Below are positions 12,210 through 25,211 of a DNA stretch of 64,000 bases, in pieces (the first letter of the stretch is position 1; each line of letters begins with the position of its first letter). Position numbers and translations under genes: made by a program. This stretch comes from Viscum album. Its lineage: Eukaryota; Streptophyta; Magnoliopsida; Santalales; Viscaceae. The notes under the pieces are model-generated. The model worked only from the letters and a program-made list of their open reading frames with translations, did no database searches and was not told where the DNA came from. The stretch spans positions 1,390,502,688 to 1,390,566,687 of the forward strand of contig OY728131.1 of assembly GCA_963277665.1 (NCBI GenBank), written 5' to 3'.

Positions 12210-14434
12210 ATATAATACCCCATTACAAAGAATACATATATGTATTTGACCATACAATGGTTTTTCCTTTTGATAGAATGGTTAGGGTTGAGAATGAATT
12301 GGAAGGATACCTATAATGGGGATGTTAGATATTTCTTGGACTCCCAACTTTAACCAGCCTTGTTCGGCAAGCTGTCGGAGGGTTAAACATTGTGTTATAG
12401 GAATATATATTGTGTAATGGTTCTATGTATATTTTTTGATGGGTTCACATTTTGATGGGTACATGATTATATGAGTATTTACCCATATTTAATGAACTAA
12501 AGGTCCATTTTAAACTCATAGAATATGTTTTTATTCTGTGGAGACTTTTTTTCTGGTGGTTACAAAAATTTAGTGTTTTGAGATGTGTAATGTATTTAGA
12601 AATCGAGTAATACAATAAAACTGGTATTTAATTTGGAAGAGTATCTGAGATCATATTTTATTCTCTACTCCAGTTTCCTCTCCCTCGACCTATAGCCTAT
12701 CCCAAATGATCATAGTGCTTTAAAACCCTTCCAGATACATTCATTTGACATTATATCATCATTGTACTTGCAATTTGATTACCCATTTTTCATTCTCCCT
12801 CAATTGTTTTTATCTATTTCACATCCTTTGGGATTTCAACTGATCATCATGAAATTAATGTTTCAATGATCCATTTTCTTTTATTTCATTTCTAGTTTTT
12901 GTTTTGATGACTTTTTCACTATCTTTCTCATCCACAGGTGTCGTTGTGAGTGTCGAGTTTTAATAAAAAGGTAGGTGGTTCCATCTAGATTATCCAAATT
13001 GAATAACCTTCAATTTCATGATCAAATTCTATTGTTGATTTAAATTCAATTTCTAAAAACTGATTTCTATTAATTTAATTAAATATAATTCAATTGAATT
13101 TTTATATTTTAAATGTTTTTGGAATTCGAATTTTGAAAACATCCAATTCCACTAAATAAGGGCATGTTTATGGAAATTTTTTCATTTACATTGTTAAATT
13201 TTAATTTCAGTTCTTATGGAAATTATTTCAATTAAATTGATAAATTTATTTTTGGAAAGTTTTTTGGAAATTTTGGAATTGGTTTTTAATTGATTTCAAT
13301 GTTGTGAAAATGGATTAAAATGTTTTAATAGAAACCTCTTGATTTTATCTTGTTAAAGTGGATTTTTTTTAAATATCATTTTGGTTTTAAATGTAAAATT
13401 TTCATTAAAATTGAAGAATGTGATTTAATATAGTTTTACGATGTCTTAAAATAAATTTCCTATCTTATAGTATATATAATCCATGTAATCATTATGATGT
13501 TGGTGACTTATTTGGAAACAATCTATGTTATTAAAATGTACTAAAACATTAATGTGGTGAGTCACATCCCTGATAGCATTATGGAAAGTCACCTTTGTCA
13601 AGTGTTAGTGGGACTTGTTTATACATTTATTTCTGAGACCACCTAGAGTGTGTGGAGTCCAATATCTTGAAACTTTCATACCTATTTTTTGGATGGAAAT
13701 ATTGCTCACATATTTTATATTTGATATATAAATATATTTCAATTTTGTATTGACTACAATACATTACTTCTAAATTTATATAAACTATTTTATATAAATT
13801 ATTTATTAAATCCATTATTATAAAAATATTCCATAAATTTTAAGGAATTTTATTTAAGAATCCTTTACTATCATTTCAAATATATAGTATGATTTGTTTA
13901 AATATTCATTGAAATTACAAATGAATTTATTTTAAAATTAAAATAATCATTTTGGTTAATATATTATTATAATTTGTTATGGAATCCTTAGGGAGGCCCT
14001 ATATAGCTTTTTATCTCACACCCTACTTGTGCCTTTATGTTTTTGTAGATTATCTTCTTCCAGGTTCGAGTAAAGGGAGATGATCTATTAAGGGTGGATC
14101 TATAGGCTGAACCTTTCACATGATAGGCGGCGTCCAGAGGGATGAAGGGTAATTTTTCTCTATTTTGGTACTTGGGTTTTAGAACATTCAGATTCTTTAT
14201 GACTCATTGTATTTGGTAAATATACACCTAGTGGATATCCTTTTATTATACATACTATCTTGTTTCTATTAATTTTGCACTTTTGGTAGAAATAATAATT
14301 CCCACTTGCATGTTGTTTGATGATATGCTCTAGTCACCGACCTGTGGGGTTTTGTAATTCCCTTTGGGCTTTGTTTGGGTCAAATCAACTATCATATTAC
14401 TTGGGTACCTAGGTTGGTTCATGGAAGTATTGTA
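12210..14434 (+). repeat. 5' LTR of element B
   Basis: It starts near tATAATACCCC, a decayed TGTAAYACCCC. It matches the split 3' LTR at several places: ggttgagaatgaattgg (12284) against gttgagattgaattggg (25109); the block around gttgtgagtgtcgagttttaataaaaa (12943) against 44645; ctacttgtgccttta (14022) against 45718; and cacttgcatgttg (14303) against 46003. It ends near gtattgta (14427-14434). TATA-like ttaataaaaa at 12959 lines up with tttataaaaa in the other copy. Confidence 0.8.
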
Positions 14435-14689
14435 TGAGAGGATCTAGGTAGATATTTTGTCATAAATTCATTATGAATTTATAAAATCGTGTCAAGACAT
14501 AGGATGTAGTTGTGATTGAGTGTCTGGATAACTCTCACCATAATGAAGCTTAAGTCGGCATGAGTGGTTAGGGAAATAGGCCTTTGGATTACTTCTATAA
14601 TTTACCCTATTTTTATTTGGATATATTGAAATCAAAATCGTGGTGGTTCTTTATGTTGGGAATAATTTCCCTTATTTTTCAGTTTCAAT

Positions 14690-15240
14690 GTTAATCTGAT
14701 TTATTGTTTGTTTATTTTCTAAATAATCAAATGGATTTTTTTTTCTTGTGGATAAATATCACTACACCCCTTGAAACAAAAAGAGAGATGGGTATTTTTA
14801 GTATTGATTATATCGTATCTCTATCATATATCATGTTTGTTAGGTGTTCATTGGTTCTCAACATTAATTTTCATTACATCATTATTGGAATGGATTATAA
14901 CACTAGAAATAAATCCTAGATTGATTGTTATCTTCAGTGGGTTTACTACACCCAGCGGCGTGTCTCCTATATTTCATGTAGATTGGGACCCAAGGGAAAG
15001 TAGAGCAGGACCTTCTTATACAGAGTTAGGAAACGTAATATTAGTGTTTTATTTTTATATGGAAAATAATCTTTGTGTGGTGATCACCCTCCAGTTTTCA
15101 TCAAGTTTCCTGATGTGTTACCTTCTAATTTCTCTAGTCTACCACATATAAAGGATTTTGAGTTTCCTATCAATATAATTCCATGTACTCAGCTATTTTA
15201 AATTCTCTCTTATCACATAGAATCAATAGAACTGAAATAT
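14690..15240 (+). pseudogene. protease end and protease-RT linker remnant (element B)
   Basis: HYIIIGMDYNTRNKS (about 14870-14917) matches the 'DVILGMDWL' end of gypsy aspartic protease. Further on, FPDVLPSNFSSLPHIKDFEF (15107-15166) and PINIIPCTQLF match the family linker with the sense of 'FPDVFPEELPGLPPxRExEFxIxLIPGTxPI' that precedes RT. The two pieces are in different frames. The 126-codon open frame 14771-15151 covers this interval in the wrong frame for most of it and is not a gene. The protease lies only about 300-450 bases after the LTR, so gag is missing. Confidence 0.75.
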
Positions 15241-15960
15241 CAATAATCCTAGATGGATATTCTTATTGAGAAAGGCTTTATACACCTTAGTGTATCACCT
15301 TTGGTGGTGTCAGTTCTCTTCATCATGAATAATAAGGGTTATTTTAACTTATGTGATGATTATTGAAAGATAAATATAGTTATGGTAAATAATAAATATA
15401 TGTTTGCACATATTGATGATCTATTTTATGAATTAAACTGGTTAAACAGGTTTTCAATGATCGACCTTGAATTTGGTTACCATCAGTTGAGGATAAAAGA
15501 ATATAACATTTTGAAACCACCTTACATAGAATGTATGAACATTACAAGTATTCATTTATGACTAATATTATGTCAAATTGTCTAATATTTTTAGGGATTT
15601 GATGATGTAAATAAACCAAAAATATCTAGATACCATATGGTAGTATTTATGGACAATGTCTTCGTCTATTCTTGGTCCAAGGAGGATCATTTGCATCATC
15701 TAAGAATAGTTATGAGTCGACTGATAAATCGTCAACATTGTTTGAATATTTGGTATGGTGAGTTCCAAATTTAGGAAGTGATATTCTTAGGGCATGTAGT
15801 ATCGAAACATGGAATATCACTATATCCTATGAAGTTTAAAGATGTTATGTCTTGGGAACAACCATGAAATGTCTTCAATATTTGCAGCTTATTTGTCATA
15901 GACATAAATTACCAATTGTTTATAAAGTAATTCACAGATATGGATTCTTTGATGACTATT
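15241..15960 (+). pseudogene. reverse transcriptase remnant (element B)
   Basis: The translation shows LIEKGFIHLSVSPLVVSVLF (15260-15320), NNKYMFAHIDDLFYELN (15388-15438), FSMIDLEFGYHQLRIKEYN (15452-15510), and MVVFMDNVFVYSWSKEDH (15638-15692), followed by FLGHVVSKHGISLYPMKF (15782-15840). These are the conserved RT blocks of Ty3/gypsy elements in order. The catalytic pair, Asp-Asp in the family, is Asp-Asn (codons 15652-15657), explained by one G-to-A change. There are stops and shifts, so the enzyme is dead. RNase H follows directly. Confidence 0.9.
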
Positions 15961-16353
15961 CTATCTTGAAAGGGGTTTATTATTGTTTGGATTGAGAAAT
16001 GTCAGAATTATTATGTTAAGCTAAAATGTATTTTGACTACTATATAGATGTTGACTCTTTCTTAAGACGAGAAATGTAATGTTTCCATTTTTGATGCATG
16101 AGATTCCAGTATGGGTTTCTTTATTATGCAGTGTGATCATGAGGTTTATTATGGATCTCATCACCTTAGGCCATATGAGAATAATTAACATACAAAAAAC
16201 ATTGAACATACTACTGTGCTAATTTTTTAAACAATTTGACAACATTAGCTTTATGGAAAATGGTTTACAGGGTTTTCAGACCACAATATATTGAGTTAAA
16301 TATTCTTTGTAAATTATTTTAATCTCTTCAAAAGAATTGTGTGGAATACCTAC
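15961..16353 (+). pseudogene. RNase H remnant, first half, cut by element C (element B)
   Basis: Visible pieces are SSMGFFIMQCDHEVYYGSHH (16103-16162) and LRPYENN, matching the 'DASxxGLGCVLMQxGxVIAYASRQLKxHExNYPTHDLEL' block. Near the break, LQKNCVEYL (16326-16352) matches the family 'LNLRQRRWxELLKDYD' site. The reading stops at element C and resumes at 23370 with the DYD part. The first catalytic Asp is present (in the stretch DASSMG, read across a stop codon). Confidence 0.8.
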
Positions 16354-19300
16354 TATAACACCAAAGGTTTCAATGTGAGTTTTTACATTTTATGTATGAA
16401 TCAAAAATTAATTAAATAAATAAAATTTGAACTCAAATAGAAAAATAGTATTAAATTTATTTATAAAAAGGCATTAATACATAATTGGCATACATAAGCC
16501 GGACCATCAAACCCACAATAAATGATAGTAACAACACTAGAAATACCCCAACCAAAATAATAAGGCCAATTAAATAGAACACTTCAACTAGATCATCCAT
16601 AACCAGAATGTTATACCACATAATATATCAATAAGACGGAGACCAAGTGGAAAATATAACACCATTTCAAGAGTAATAAAATGATTTCCATGGAATTTTA
16701 TGAGTGATTAGAATTCCTAAAATGTATATACATAGAATAATTTTAAATTGACCATTATAAAATATTTCCATTATAATTGTTTAGTGAGAAGTGAGAGATG
16801 TTGGTTGAAAATTTAATTAGTAAATGCTATTTGGATTTGAAAATATTATTTTTATAAAATAAACATACATTTTAGTAAACTACTAATTCTGAAAACATAT
16901 TATCAGCAGTAAAAATAGAAATACACAAAAAAATAGAACAAGGAGGGTTACTAATAATAATAAAAACACTTTCATGAATAAAATCATGAATACAAAAATT
17001 TAAATGGAGGATGAGTATCATCAAAAAATAAAATGGGACGATATAGTTAAAACTAGTATTTAAAACATTATCTTTTATCTATTAGAAAAATACTATGGTA
17101 ATATATATATATATAATTAGTAATTGTTTAATATTAATTAATTTTAAATATATAATCTTATTTATGATTTATTTTCTTTCCAATTATTATTTTCCAAAAT
17201 TTTACTAAAACCAAGTAGAGTATTTTGAATATAATTAAGTTTTGATTAAAAGATTTTTTTGAAGTATAAATTCTGAATAGATTAATATTATTTATTTATA
17301 AGATATGAAGTATGAAAATTAATTGTGATAATTAAAAAATTATTTAAATACAAGAAAATCACTAGATCAAATAAAAATTCCAGATCTGTTTGCAATTATC
17401 TGATTAGTGTCTGGAAATTATGATATATCCACCTCCTTCTGCATTTCACTTCACAGGCCATACATTTAAATGGATTCCAACTACTCAAATCCCACATTGC
17501 CCATATCTACCACTAATAGATGAGATATAGGTTGACAGAGAGAGTTAATCTAAGCCATCCTCCTATTCTTCTGGAGACCATCCTATTCGATAAACTATCA
17601 AAAAATAGGATCTCAAATATCGGCCAGATCTAATATTAACCATTAATTCTATTTATCAAATTCGTCCTATAGGAAATCAATAGGAATCCCTCTACTCTGA
17701 TTACATTTTCCCTTCACCGTTGATTTCATCTTCAACAAAAAATATGACCGAAAAAGTTAAAAATAAAATTCAATCATCATCATTGTATTAAAAAAATAAT
17801 ATTCTCTATCCAGTTTCATGTGTTTTTAATAGGAAATTATTTTTTAATCTGAAAAAAATTCCATTAAATAACACTCTTCCTTAATGGAGTAAACATAATG
17901 TTGTCATCATTTATGCATGGATCAAGTATCCACCAAAAAATACACATGGTTTCAAATATTCCATATCTTGACATATAAAATATACTTTTATCTCAATCAC
18001 ATTGTAGAAGACAATGCATTCAGTTACGATTTTCACAACAATGATATCTAAGACTAAATCCAACACTAAATTATCTTCAACAAGGTGATAGAAATATTTA
18101 CATACCCTTTCTTCAACAGAAAATGATTTTTTTTCAATAATATGACATCAATCATTTTAATAAGCTCATATTGTCACATCTCAATGAACTAATGAAACAC
18201 CACACTCCTTAGTTATTTTACTTTTCAAAAAATAAAAGATCGTTTTATTTTCATTTGAAATATTTATCTTCTTTTAAAATTTAATTATAATAATGGACGT
18301 TTGTTAAAATTTACATTCTATGGTTTTTGTAAATGATTTATTATAATCAAATTTATTTTATAAGGCTTCTTTAAATCATTTTCATTTTACAGGAATTACT
18401 AATATGTGTTTATATATTTTCATATACACACATATATAAAATTCAATTTTTTGTATATATGACATATTTTTTTGTTTTAAAATTTTATATATAAAACCTA
18501 ATTATGTGTTTAATATTCTATGATATGTTACAACACTTTGGATATTTGCACTTATAGTTTTATTATATTATAGGGGTTTAAATTTTTTTATCATTTTATG
18601 TGTCTGACGAATAAAAAAATCATATATGTAAGTTACATTATATGTTATGGCTATTTCATAAACCTTGTGATAATTCACTCATGTACTTAGTTCATTTCAT
18701 TGTCTGAATGTAATGAATTTCATTTTCTTCATATTGAAAGAGATTTATTTTGAAATGATTTGTTATCGAGTTTTTAAAAGAAAACTCTTGTGAATATATA
18801 TATATATATATCATCATTATCCATTTTGTTAAAATTGGAAATTGAATATGGTAAACATGATAGGAATGGGTAGTGAACATGTCCCTCAGAAAAAACGGGT
18901 AGGTCTAGATAGCCTTCTAGGTTTCAAGTTTCCTATCTATATTTATTTTTAGAATATTTCTAGATGATTTCTGAAAGACCACAAGAATATGATTATAGAT
19001 TATTTTTAATCATAATTATTTTAAAAAAAATTAAGTTTCTTTTAATATTTAAGTAAATTTTGATAGTGATTTCAAATTTTTTTATGACTGAATTATTAAA
19101 ACACATCAAAATAAATATATTAAATGTATTTATCAAAGAGTCTTTATAACCATTACTGTGAAATTTAAATTTTCATCCCAATATTTATTTTAAAATTATT
19201 TTAACAAGTATCGTAGTGCTTTAAGAGATAGTGTGATAGGTGGAATTGTTGATATATTGTATATCTTATGATAACTATGAAATTTTTTATTATATAGCCT

Positions 19301-19433
19301 GATTTTAAAGAAACTATACCAGAAAAGTTACTCTATTATATAATGTTCTATGTATTTTTCAGTTATATTTTGTAAAAAAAATACACATCATGATTTATCC
19401 AACTAAACTAGAAGCACGTGTATGTGTATTATA
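16354..19433 (+). repeat. 5' LTR of element C
   Basis: It matches the 3' copy along its length. Examples are the start (gtttcaatgtgagttt against gtttctatgtgagttt), the AT microsatellite at 17100 against 21030, ccaattattatttt at 17180 against 21110, and the block gggtaggtctagatagccttctaggttt (18895) against gtgtaggccaagatagccttccgggttt (22829). It carries no coding motif. A TA run at 18797-18812 is a simple repeat. Confidence 0.85.
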
Positions 19434-20287
19434 ATTTTTTTAGGGGAACGTTATGGACAACCATTAAAAATTTGAACCCTTGATAGATTATGTATCAATT
19501 CATAGTAAAGTCTTCACTTTTTATTATTTCAGATGGAAGGAATGAAAAAGTGAACAAATTTGTTATCCCAAATAGATGAACTACTATATAGGATCATGAT
19601 AACGTCATTTCATAGATAATTTCAACCTTGTAGAACTTTATAACTTACCTGCAAGCATCTGCAATAAAAATCATATACGTTTGAAATGATAAGGCTCATA
19701 TGGGGATCATGATTTCATTATTTTGACTTCACCTGGATAAATCATTCATACCATAAATGTTAATGAATGTTTAATAATTGTAATATTCATTATTTTACCT
19801 TATCCAAGCAATCTGCATAACTCATTGATTTTTATGTAGTTTTGATTGAGGGAAAACAATATGTAGCATACATGTGTCAACTTATGAGTATATGTTTTCA
19901 ATGAATAATCAAAAATGATTTTAAAACCGTTGAGGACGTGTATTTGCGACTGTCAAAAAAGAATGAAGCCCTGAATAACCTCTTGGATTTTTATGTTCAA
20001 ACTACATCTGAACAACCATTCATTAGGTGATTCTATCCAACCAATCATTTTTTCACAAGCATAAAATGGGCTAGTGAAGTTAATGAATTTGAATTAATCA
20101 TGATAATATATCTATTTTGATGATATCCTACTCACTATAGAGTTATCAATCTTTTTAGACCATGGGGTTATAGATACCAATACAAACATTGGGAGTCTAC
20201 AGCCTCATAGTGGAGATTTCAAGGTTGATGTTTGAAAAGTAAGAACAAATGAATTGTGATGGTTTAAATCCAATTAAGTGGGGAGAA
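19434..20287 (+). pseudogene. interior of element C with possible pol 3' remnant
   Basis: There are 854 bases between the LTRs. A frame near 19935-20030 reads EDVYLRLSKKNEALNNLLDF, which I do not recognise. Just before the purine tract, about 20225-20285, KVRTNEL and a short acidic/polar tail resemble the C-terminal tail seen after the integrase of some plant gypsy elements. That resemblance is weak. The purine tract at 20279-20287 fits a plus-strand primer. No primer-binding site complementary to a tRNA is clear at the left end. Confidence 0.45.
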
Positions 20288-23200
20288 TATGACACATATG
20301 GTTTCTATGTGAGTTTATATGTTTTATGTCTATAACAAAAATTAATTAATAAATATATTATAAACTCAACATTAGAATTAATATGCATTTTATTTATGCA
20401 AAGGCCTTAATACATCATTTACATACATGAACTAACTCATCAAACCTGCAATGATTAATAGTAAACCCACTATAAACAATCCAAGAAGAATAATAATGTC
20501 AATTAAGTTCTGTAAATCAGCTATGTCAACTATTACCTTGAAATTTATAGCATATTAAATAACATTGATACTGAGACCAACATGAACATATAAAATCATT
20601 TTGAGAGAAATTAAATGAATCATTTGTGTGTTCTGAATGACTGAAATGTACATTTTTATATGGATTCTAATTTGACCAATATAACATATTCCTATTATAA
20701 TTTTTTAATGACATGCGAGAGTAGTTGGTAGATTTTTTTTAAACTCTGTTTGGAAAATAAAAATATTATTTGGATATAAGAAACATTCATTTTTGTAAAC
20801 TTCTAATCCATGAAACATATTATCAGTAGTAAAAATTGAAATATACCCACAAATATATTAATACTGAGAGGGGGTGAGTCCAAATTATAAAAAATCATGG
20901 TGAGAATAATAGAATGAGTACAAAGAGATAAATATTAGAGGATAATCATAATTCAATGATAAGGGATAACACAATTAAAAAAACTACTTATATCAATTTC
21001 TTATGTCTGAAAGAATAATACTTAGGTAATATATATATATATATTAATTAATTATTGTTTAATATGATTAAATTTTAAATAGATAATATTATTTATGGAA
21101 TATTGTGTTTCCAATTATTATTTCAAAAAAATATCAGAAATGAGTAGTTTATATTGAATATAATTATGTTTTAATTCATAAATTTTTTAATCATTAACAC
21201 TAATAAGAGTAGTACTAATTGTTTATAAGATATGAAGTATGAAAATGACGAGAAATAATTAAAATATTTTTTAATTTGAATAAAATCATTGGATTTATAA
21301 GAAACACTATATGAATTCTAAATCTTCCGATCAATATTTAGAAAAAATTTCCATCCTCCTCCCTCTGTTTTTCACTTCATTGGTTGTACAATTAAACTAA
21401 ATAAAACCTCCCAAATCTTACATCACTATTCCCTAGAACTGGAGAATGAGATTTTGTTGATGTAGAGAATTTATCTAGGAATTATTTTTATTCTTCTAGT
21501 GACCATCCTCTTTACTAAGCTATCAAAAAACATGATCTCACATCTCAGCTAGATATAATCTGACCCATTAATTATATCCATCATCATCATAATATAGATA
21601 ATCAACATGAAACACTTGACTTCAACATCCTTTTCCCTTCACCACGGATGTCATCACCGACATCAACCAAGACCCAACAAATTAGAAATAAAATCCAATC
21701 ATCAGCAGTATATCAAATAATAATAATCTATATCTTGATGCATTTTTTTGACAGGACATTATTTTTTAATTTGAAAACAAACTCCATAAAATAACACCAT
21801 TATTCCATGGTATAAACATCAATCTATCGTCATGTTAGCATAGATCATGTATACGCTACCAAATATACATGGTTTCTTAACCACCTTATCATCACATAGA
21901 AAATATTCTTTTAACTCCATCACAATAAATAATTTAAGTGATTAATTTAGGATTTTCACAAAAAAAATATATCCATGATAAAATCGAGCATTAAATTATA
22001 TTTGAGAAGATGATAGAAATGTATACACCCCCTACCTTCCATAGAAAATGATTCTGTGTCAGAAAAAGGAGAAAAATCTTTCCAATAAGTTCATATTGGA
22101 ACATATCAGAGCATAAACGGACCATCACACTCATTGGTTATTTTACTTTAAAATATTTAATGTATAGTTTTGTTTTCATTTCAAATATTAATATTCTTTT
22201 AATTTTTAATTATATTATTGTAGGTTTGATAAAATTTCCATTTTGTAGGATTTATAATGGATTTATTATTTTCAAATTTATTTTTTAAGGGTTCATCAAA
22301 TCATTTTTATTTTACAAGAATGAAATATATATGTCTATACATATGCATATATACACATGTATAACTAACTATTTTCATTATATATGGGATATTTGTTTTC
22401 TGTTTGAATTTTTTATAAAACCTATCTGTGGGATTAAAATTATATCTATATAACTACGGTTGAATATGAACACCTAGAAATATATATTTTAATGTGGTTG
22501 TAAATAAACAAATGTTACCATTTTATGTCCATGAATCTTATACACACTCATATGTGTTTGTTACATTATATTTTATGGATATTTCTTATACCATGTGACA
22601 TGTTATGCATTTAATTATTTCCTTTCATTGTCTCTATGTAATGAAATTTAGTTTCATCACATTTCAATAAATTTTGATTGAAATTATATGATATCATTTT
22701 TTTAAATGAAAAATCCAGTGATTATATATATGTATGTATGTATATAAAGCATATTTGTTTTTAGAAAACTATAACATGAATATGTTAAAATGATATGAAT
22801 GGGGATTGAATCCATCCCTCAGAAAATTGTGTAGGCCAAGATAGCCTTCCGGGTTTTATGTTCACTCTATATTTTTTAGGAATCATACCTAATTAATTCT
22901 GAAAGAACTCTAGAATATGATTAGAAAATATTTTTTAAACGTAGTAATTTTTGAAAATGTTAATGTATTTTTTAGATATAAGAAATTTAGAGAGTGTTTT
23001 CAATGGAATTTTTGAATGGATTAGTATAAGTATATAGAAATAAATATATGAAAGTTATTTATCAAAGAGTTAATAAAACCCTTACTATGAAAATGAAATT
23101 ATCATACCATGTTTTCATTTAAAATGATGTTGACAGTTGTCATAGAAGTTTCTAGGATAGAACACATAGAATAATAGAGAATATATTCCCTATTTTATCT

Positions 23201-23361
23201 TAACTGTAATAATATTTATGATGTAGTCTAATTTTGATGAACCTAGACGGGAAATGGAAATATATTTTATAAAGGACAATGTATTTTTCAGTGTATTTTA
23301 TAAAATAATATACCACATGATTTAAGCACGGAATCTGAAAGCATGGGCTCCGGGAGTTATA
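20288..23361 (+). repeat. 3' LTR of element C
   Basis: It follows the purine tract and matches 16354-19433. It ends cgggagttata (23351-23361), with GTTATA from GTTACA. This is better preserved than the end of the 5' copy (tgtgtattata). It contains no coding sequence. The minus-strand frame 23200-23388 crosses the LTR end and is chance. Confidence 0.85.
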
Positions 23362-24560
23362 ATTGGAGTCTTTTGATTTTGACATCACCTATACCTAGAG
23401 GAATGGTAATTTCATTATGGATGTGATAAATATGAAAGTTTGCATCCATACAATTATATAATCATCATAAGAGTGAAATTTGATGGTTCTCTTTGTACAA
23501 TTTTATATTGGAGTCTAGGAATCAAGGAATGAGGTTTCATTAGCTAGATTTTAGTTATTATCTTCTCTTCATGAGATTATTTTTCTGGATCAACATCTTT
23601 ATGAAGAATTCCATAGCATTAGAGATTATAATGTTGGTGCGTAGATAAATTCCTTGTGGTTATAATCAATTTTCTGTGTCATACTCTAACAAAATCCCGT
23701 TATTGCCACATTTGTAGAAGAGAAGGTTGTGATGATGGATTTTCATAATTCCAAATTATTTGTACAAAATAGAATCCCAATTATTTTGTATGAAATATAA
23801 CTTTAGTTCTAGTGGTATGGAAATATATGAGGCATTACTGAGTTTGTCCCCAATTTCTATATTATACAGTATGTTTAAGAAAAACACGAGAAACCTTTCG
23901 GTTTTCGTCATCCACTCAGAGTCCCTAAATGGATGTGGGATGATGTCTCTATGAACGGTTTGGTTTGGTTAACCCATAAATAGAGATAGAATATTGTGAT
24001 ATGGTTTGTGATCAACCGAATAACCATCTTCATAACCATTCATTATTTGGCGATGTTTAGGAGTTGGGAAATCTCAACATGAAAGTGAATTTTCATTTTC
24101 CTGGAGTCCCATCTGCTATCAAATCTAATAGGGATCCATGGTTCCTTTCTCTCTATTGTAGAGGACATTAATAAGAATTGGGATATTAGGTCTATTTGAG
24201 CACGACCAACCACCAAAATACAGATGTACAGAAAGAGATAGATATATATATTTTATAGGATATTCTCTACACCTGTGTTCTTGACTTTGGCGGGGAATTG
24301 GATGATCACTTGGGGTTGGTTTAATATTCTTATAACCATAGTTACTTGTCTGTGATAAGAATGGAAAAATTTGAGGCCTTGTATGGATGTTATTACAATT
24401 ATCAATTATGTTGTTTGGACGATACTGAATGTTCCTTGGTTGGACCATACTTGCTTTACAAGATGATTAAAATGATTCAGTTAACTCATTAGACAATGTT
24501 GACATCACAAAGATGATATAAGTCTTATGTTGGTCATCATCATAAACTATTGTAAGTTTT
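23362..24560 (+). pseudogene. end of RNase H and integrase remnant (element B)
   Basis: Directly after element C the B reading resumes with ESFDFDITYT (23366-23395), the 'LLKDYDxTIxYxPGK' end of RNase H. The DNA between about 23600 and 24540 occupies the integrase position. The zinc-binding region and the three catalytic residues are not recognisable with certainty. The C-terminal part from 24563 is clear and is listed separately. The minus-strand frame 24125-24448 overlaps it and is a shadow. Confidence 0.65.
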
Positions 24561-25052
24561 AGTTGGGGATCATTTGTTTTTTAACGTTTCATCCTGGTTT
24601 AATCATCAATTGCTTGGGAGGAAGGGTATATTTTCTCCTCATTTTGTAGGACCATCCAAAGTTGTTGAACAATTGCGGAAATTTTCATACCATTTCGAAA
24701 TTCCTCAACAACAGATGTCGATAAATAACATGTTCTATGTATATCAGCTGAGAAAGTATCTCTGTGATCCAGCTCATGTTATGAAATATAGTGGTCTTGA
24801 AATTTAACCTGATTAATCTTTGACTATGTGGCCAATGAGGATAGATTATTTAAATTACAAGGTACATATTTGGAAGATTATACCATTCGTTCATGTGAAA
24901 TGGCATCATGGTTCTGTTTGCAATGAGATGTGGGAATAAAAGTAACTAATGAGAGAGCATTGGCCTCATCATTTCATCATGGAAGCTTCGTTATAGGATT
25001 TTTTTGGACTTGATGTTTTTATGTTGGGTTGGATATATATTTCCATTACCAA
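24561..25052 (+). pseudogene. integrase C-terminus and chromodomain remnant (element B)
   Basis: The frame at 24574-24807 reads through the conserved end of gypsy integrase: FNVSSWFNHQLLGRKGIFSP, HFVGPSKVVEQL and MFYVYQLRKYLCDPAHVMKY. These correspond to the family blocks 'GRKGKLSPRYVGPFEV' and 'VFHVSQLRKYxPDPSHV'. After a stop, IIPFVHVKWHHGSVCNEMWE (24872-24932) matches the chromodomain pattern 'VKVLWRNHSxEEATWE', with Trp in WHHG. The chromodomain would bind modified histone tails in an active relative. The 3' LTR begins about 120 bases later, interrupted almost at once by element A. Confidence 0.85.
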
Positions 25053-25211
25053 TATGATAGTTATGCCTTTAACATTTTCATGTGTTTTCCTTTTCCTTGA
25101 GAGGGTAGTGTTGAGATTGAATTGGGAGGATACCTTTAATGGAGAAGTCAAATATTTAATTGACTGTAATCTGTAACTGGTCTTTTTTATCACGTTCCAA
25201 AGCTTTACACA
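25053..25211 (+). repeat. 3' LTR of element B, left part
   Basis: It starts near TATGATAG and matches the start of the 5' LTR (gttgagattgaattgggaggatacct against 12284). It is cut at 25212 by element A, whose target duplication ACACA (25207-25211) recurs at 44081-44085. The exact start is uncertain by some tens of bases. Confidence 0.75.
25207..25211. repeat. target-site duplication of element A, left copy
   Basis: ACACA lies directly before TGTAACACC and is repeated exactly at 44081-44085, right after GTTACA. A 5-bp duplication is the normal size for gypsy integrases. Confidence 0.85.

Larger units (their letters stand above)
16354..23361 (+). mobile_element. Element C: LTR retrotransposon with long LTRs and a very short interior
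   Basis: Two direct repeats of about 3.08 kb (16354-19433 and 20288-23361) enclose only 854 bases. Both start like a decayed TGTAACAC (TATAACACC and TATGACACA) and end TTATA (from GTTACA). A purine tract ggggagaa stands right before the second repeat. The interior lacks RT and integrase, so the element could not have moved without help. It sits within the RNase H of B, whose reading continues on both sides. No clean 5-bp target duplication is visible (cctac on the left, attgg on the right). Confidence 0.85.

Noticed and set aside
14771..15151. Longest open frame of the window (126 codons, plus strand)
   Set aside because: The real signal in this interval (protease end and RT linker of element B) lies in other frames. 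The hydrophobic peptide has no domain.
17100..17118. TA microsatellites (also near 18797, 39203, 60293) as meaningful elements
   Set aside because: They are simple repeats. The one at 17100 is only shared with 21030 because both are in the LTRs of element C.
23362..23366. Target duplication for element C
   Set aside because: The five bases after C (attgg) do not match the five before it (cctac). The boundaries rest on LTR similarity and the continuing pol frame instead.
24125..24448. 107-codon minus-strand frame
   Set aside because: It is antisense to the decayed integrase of element B and has no recognisable motif.
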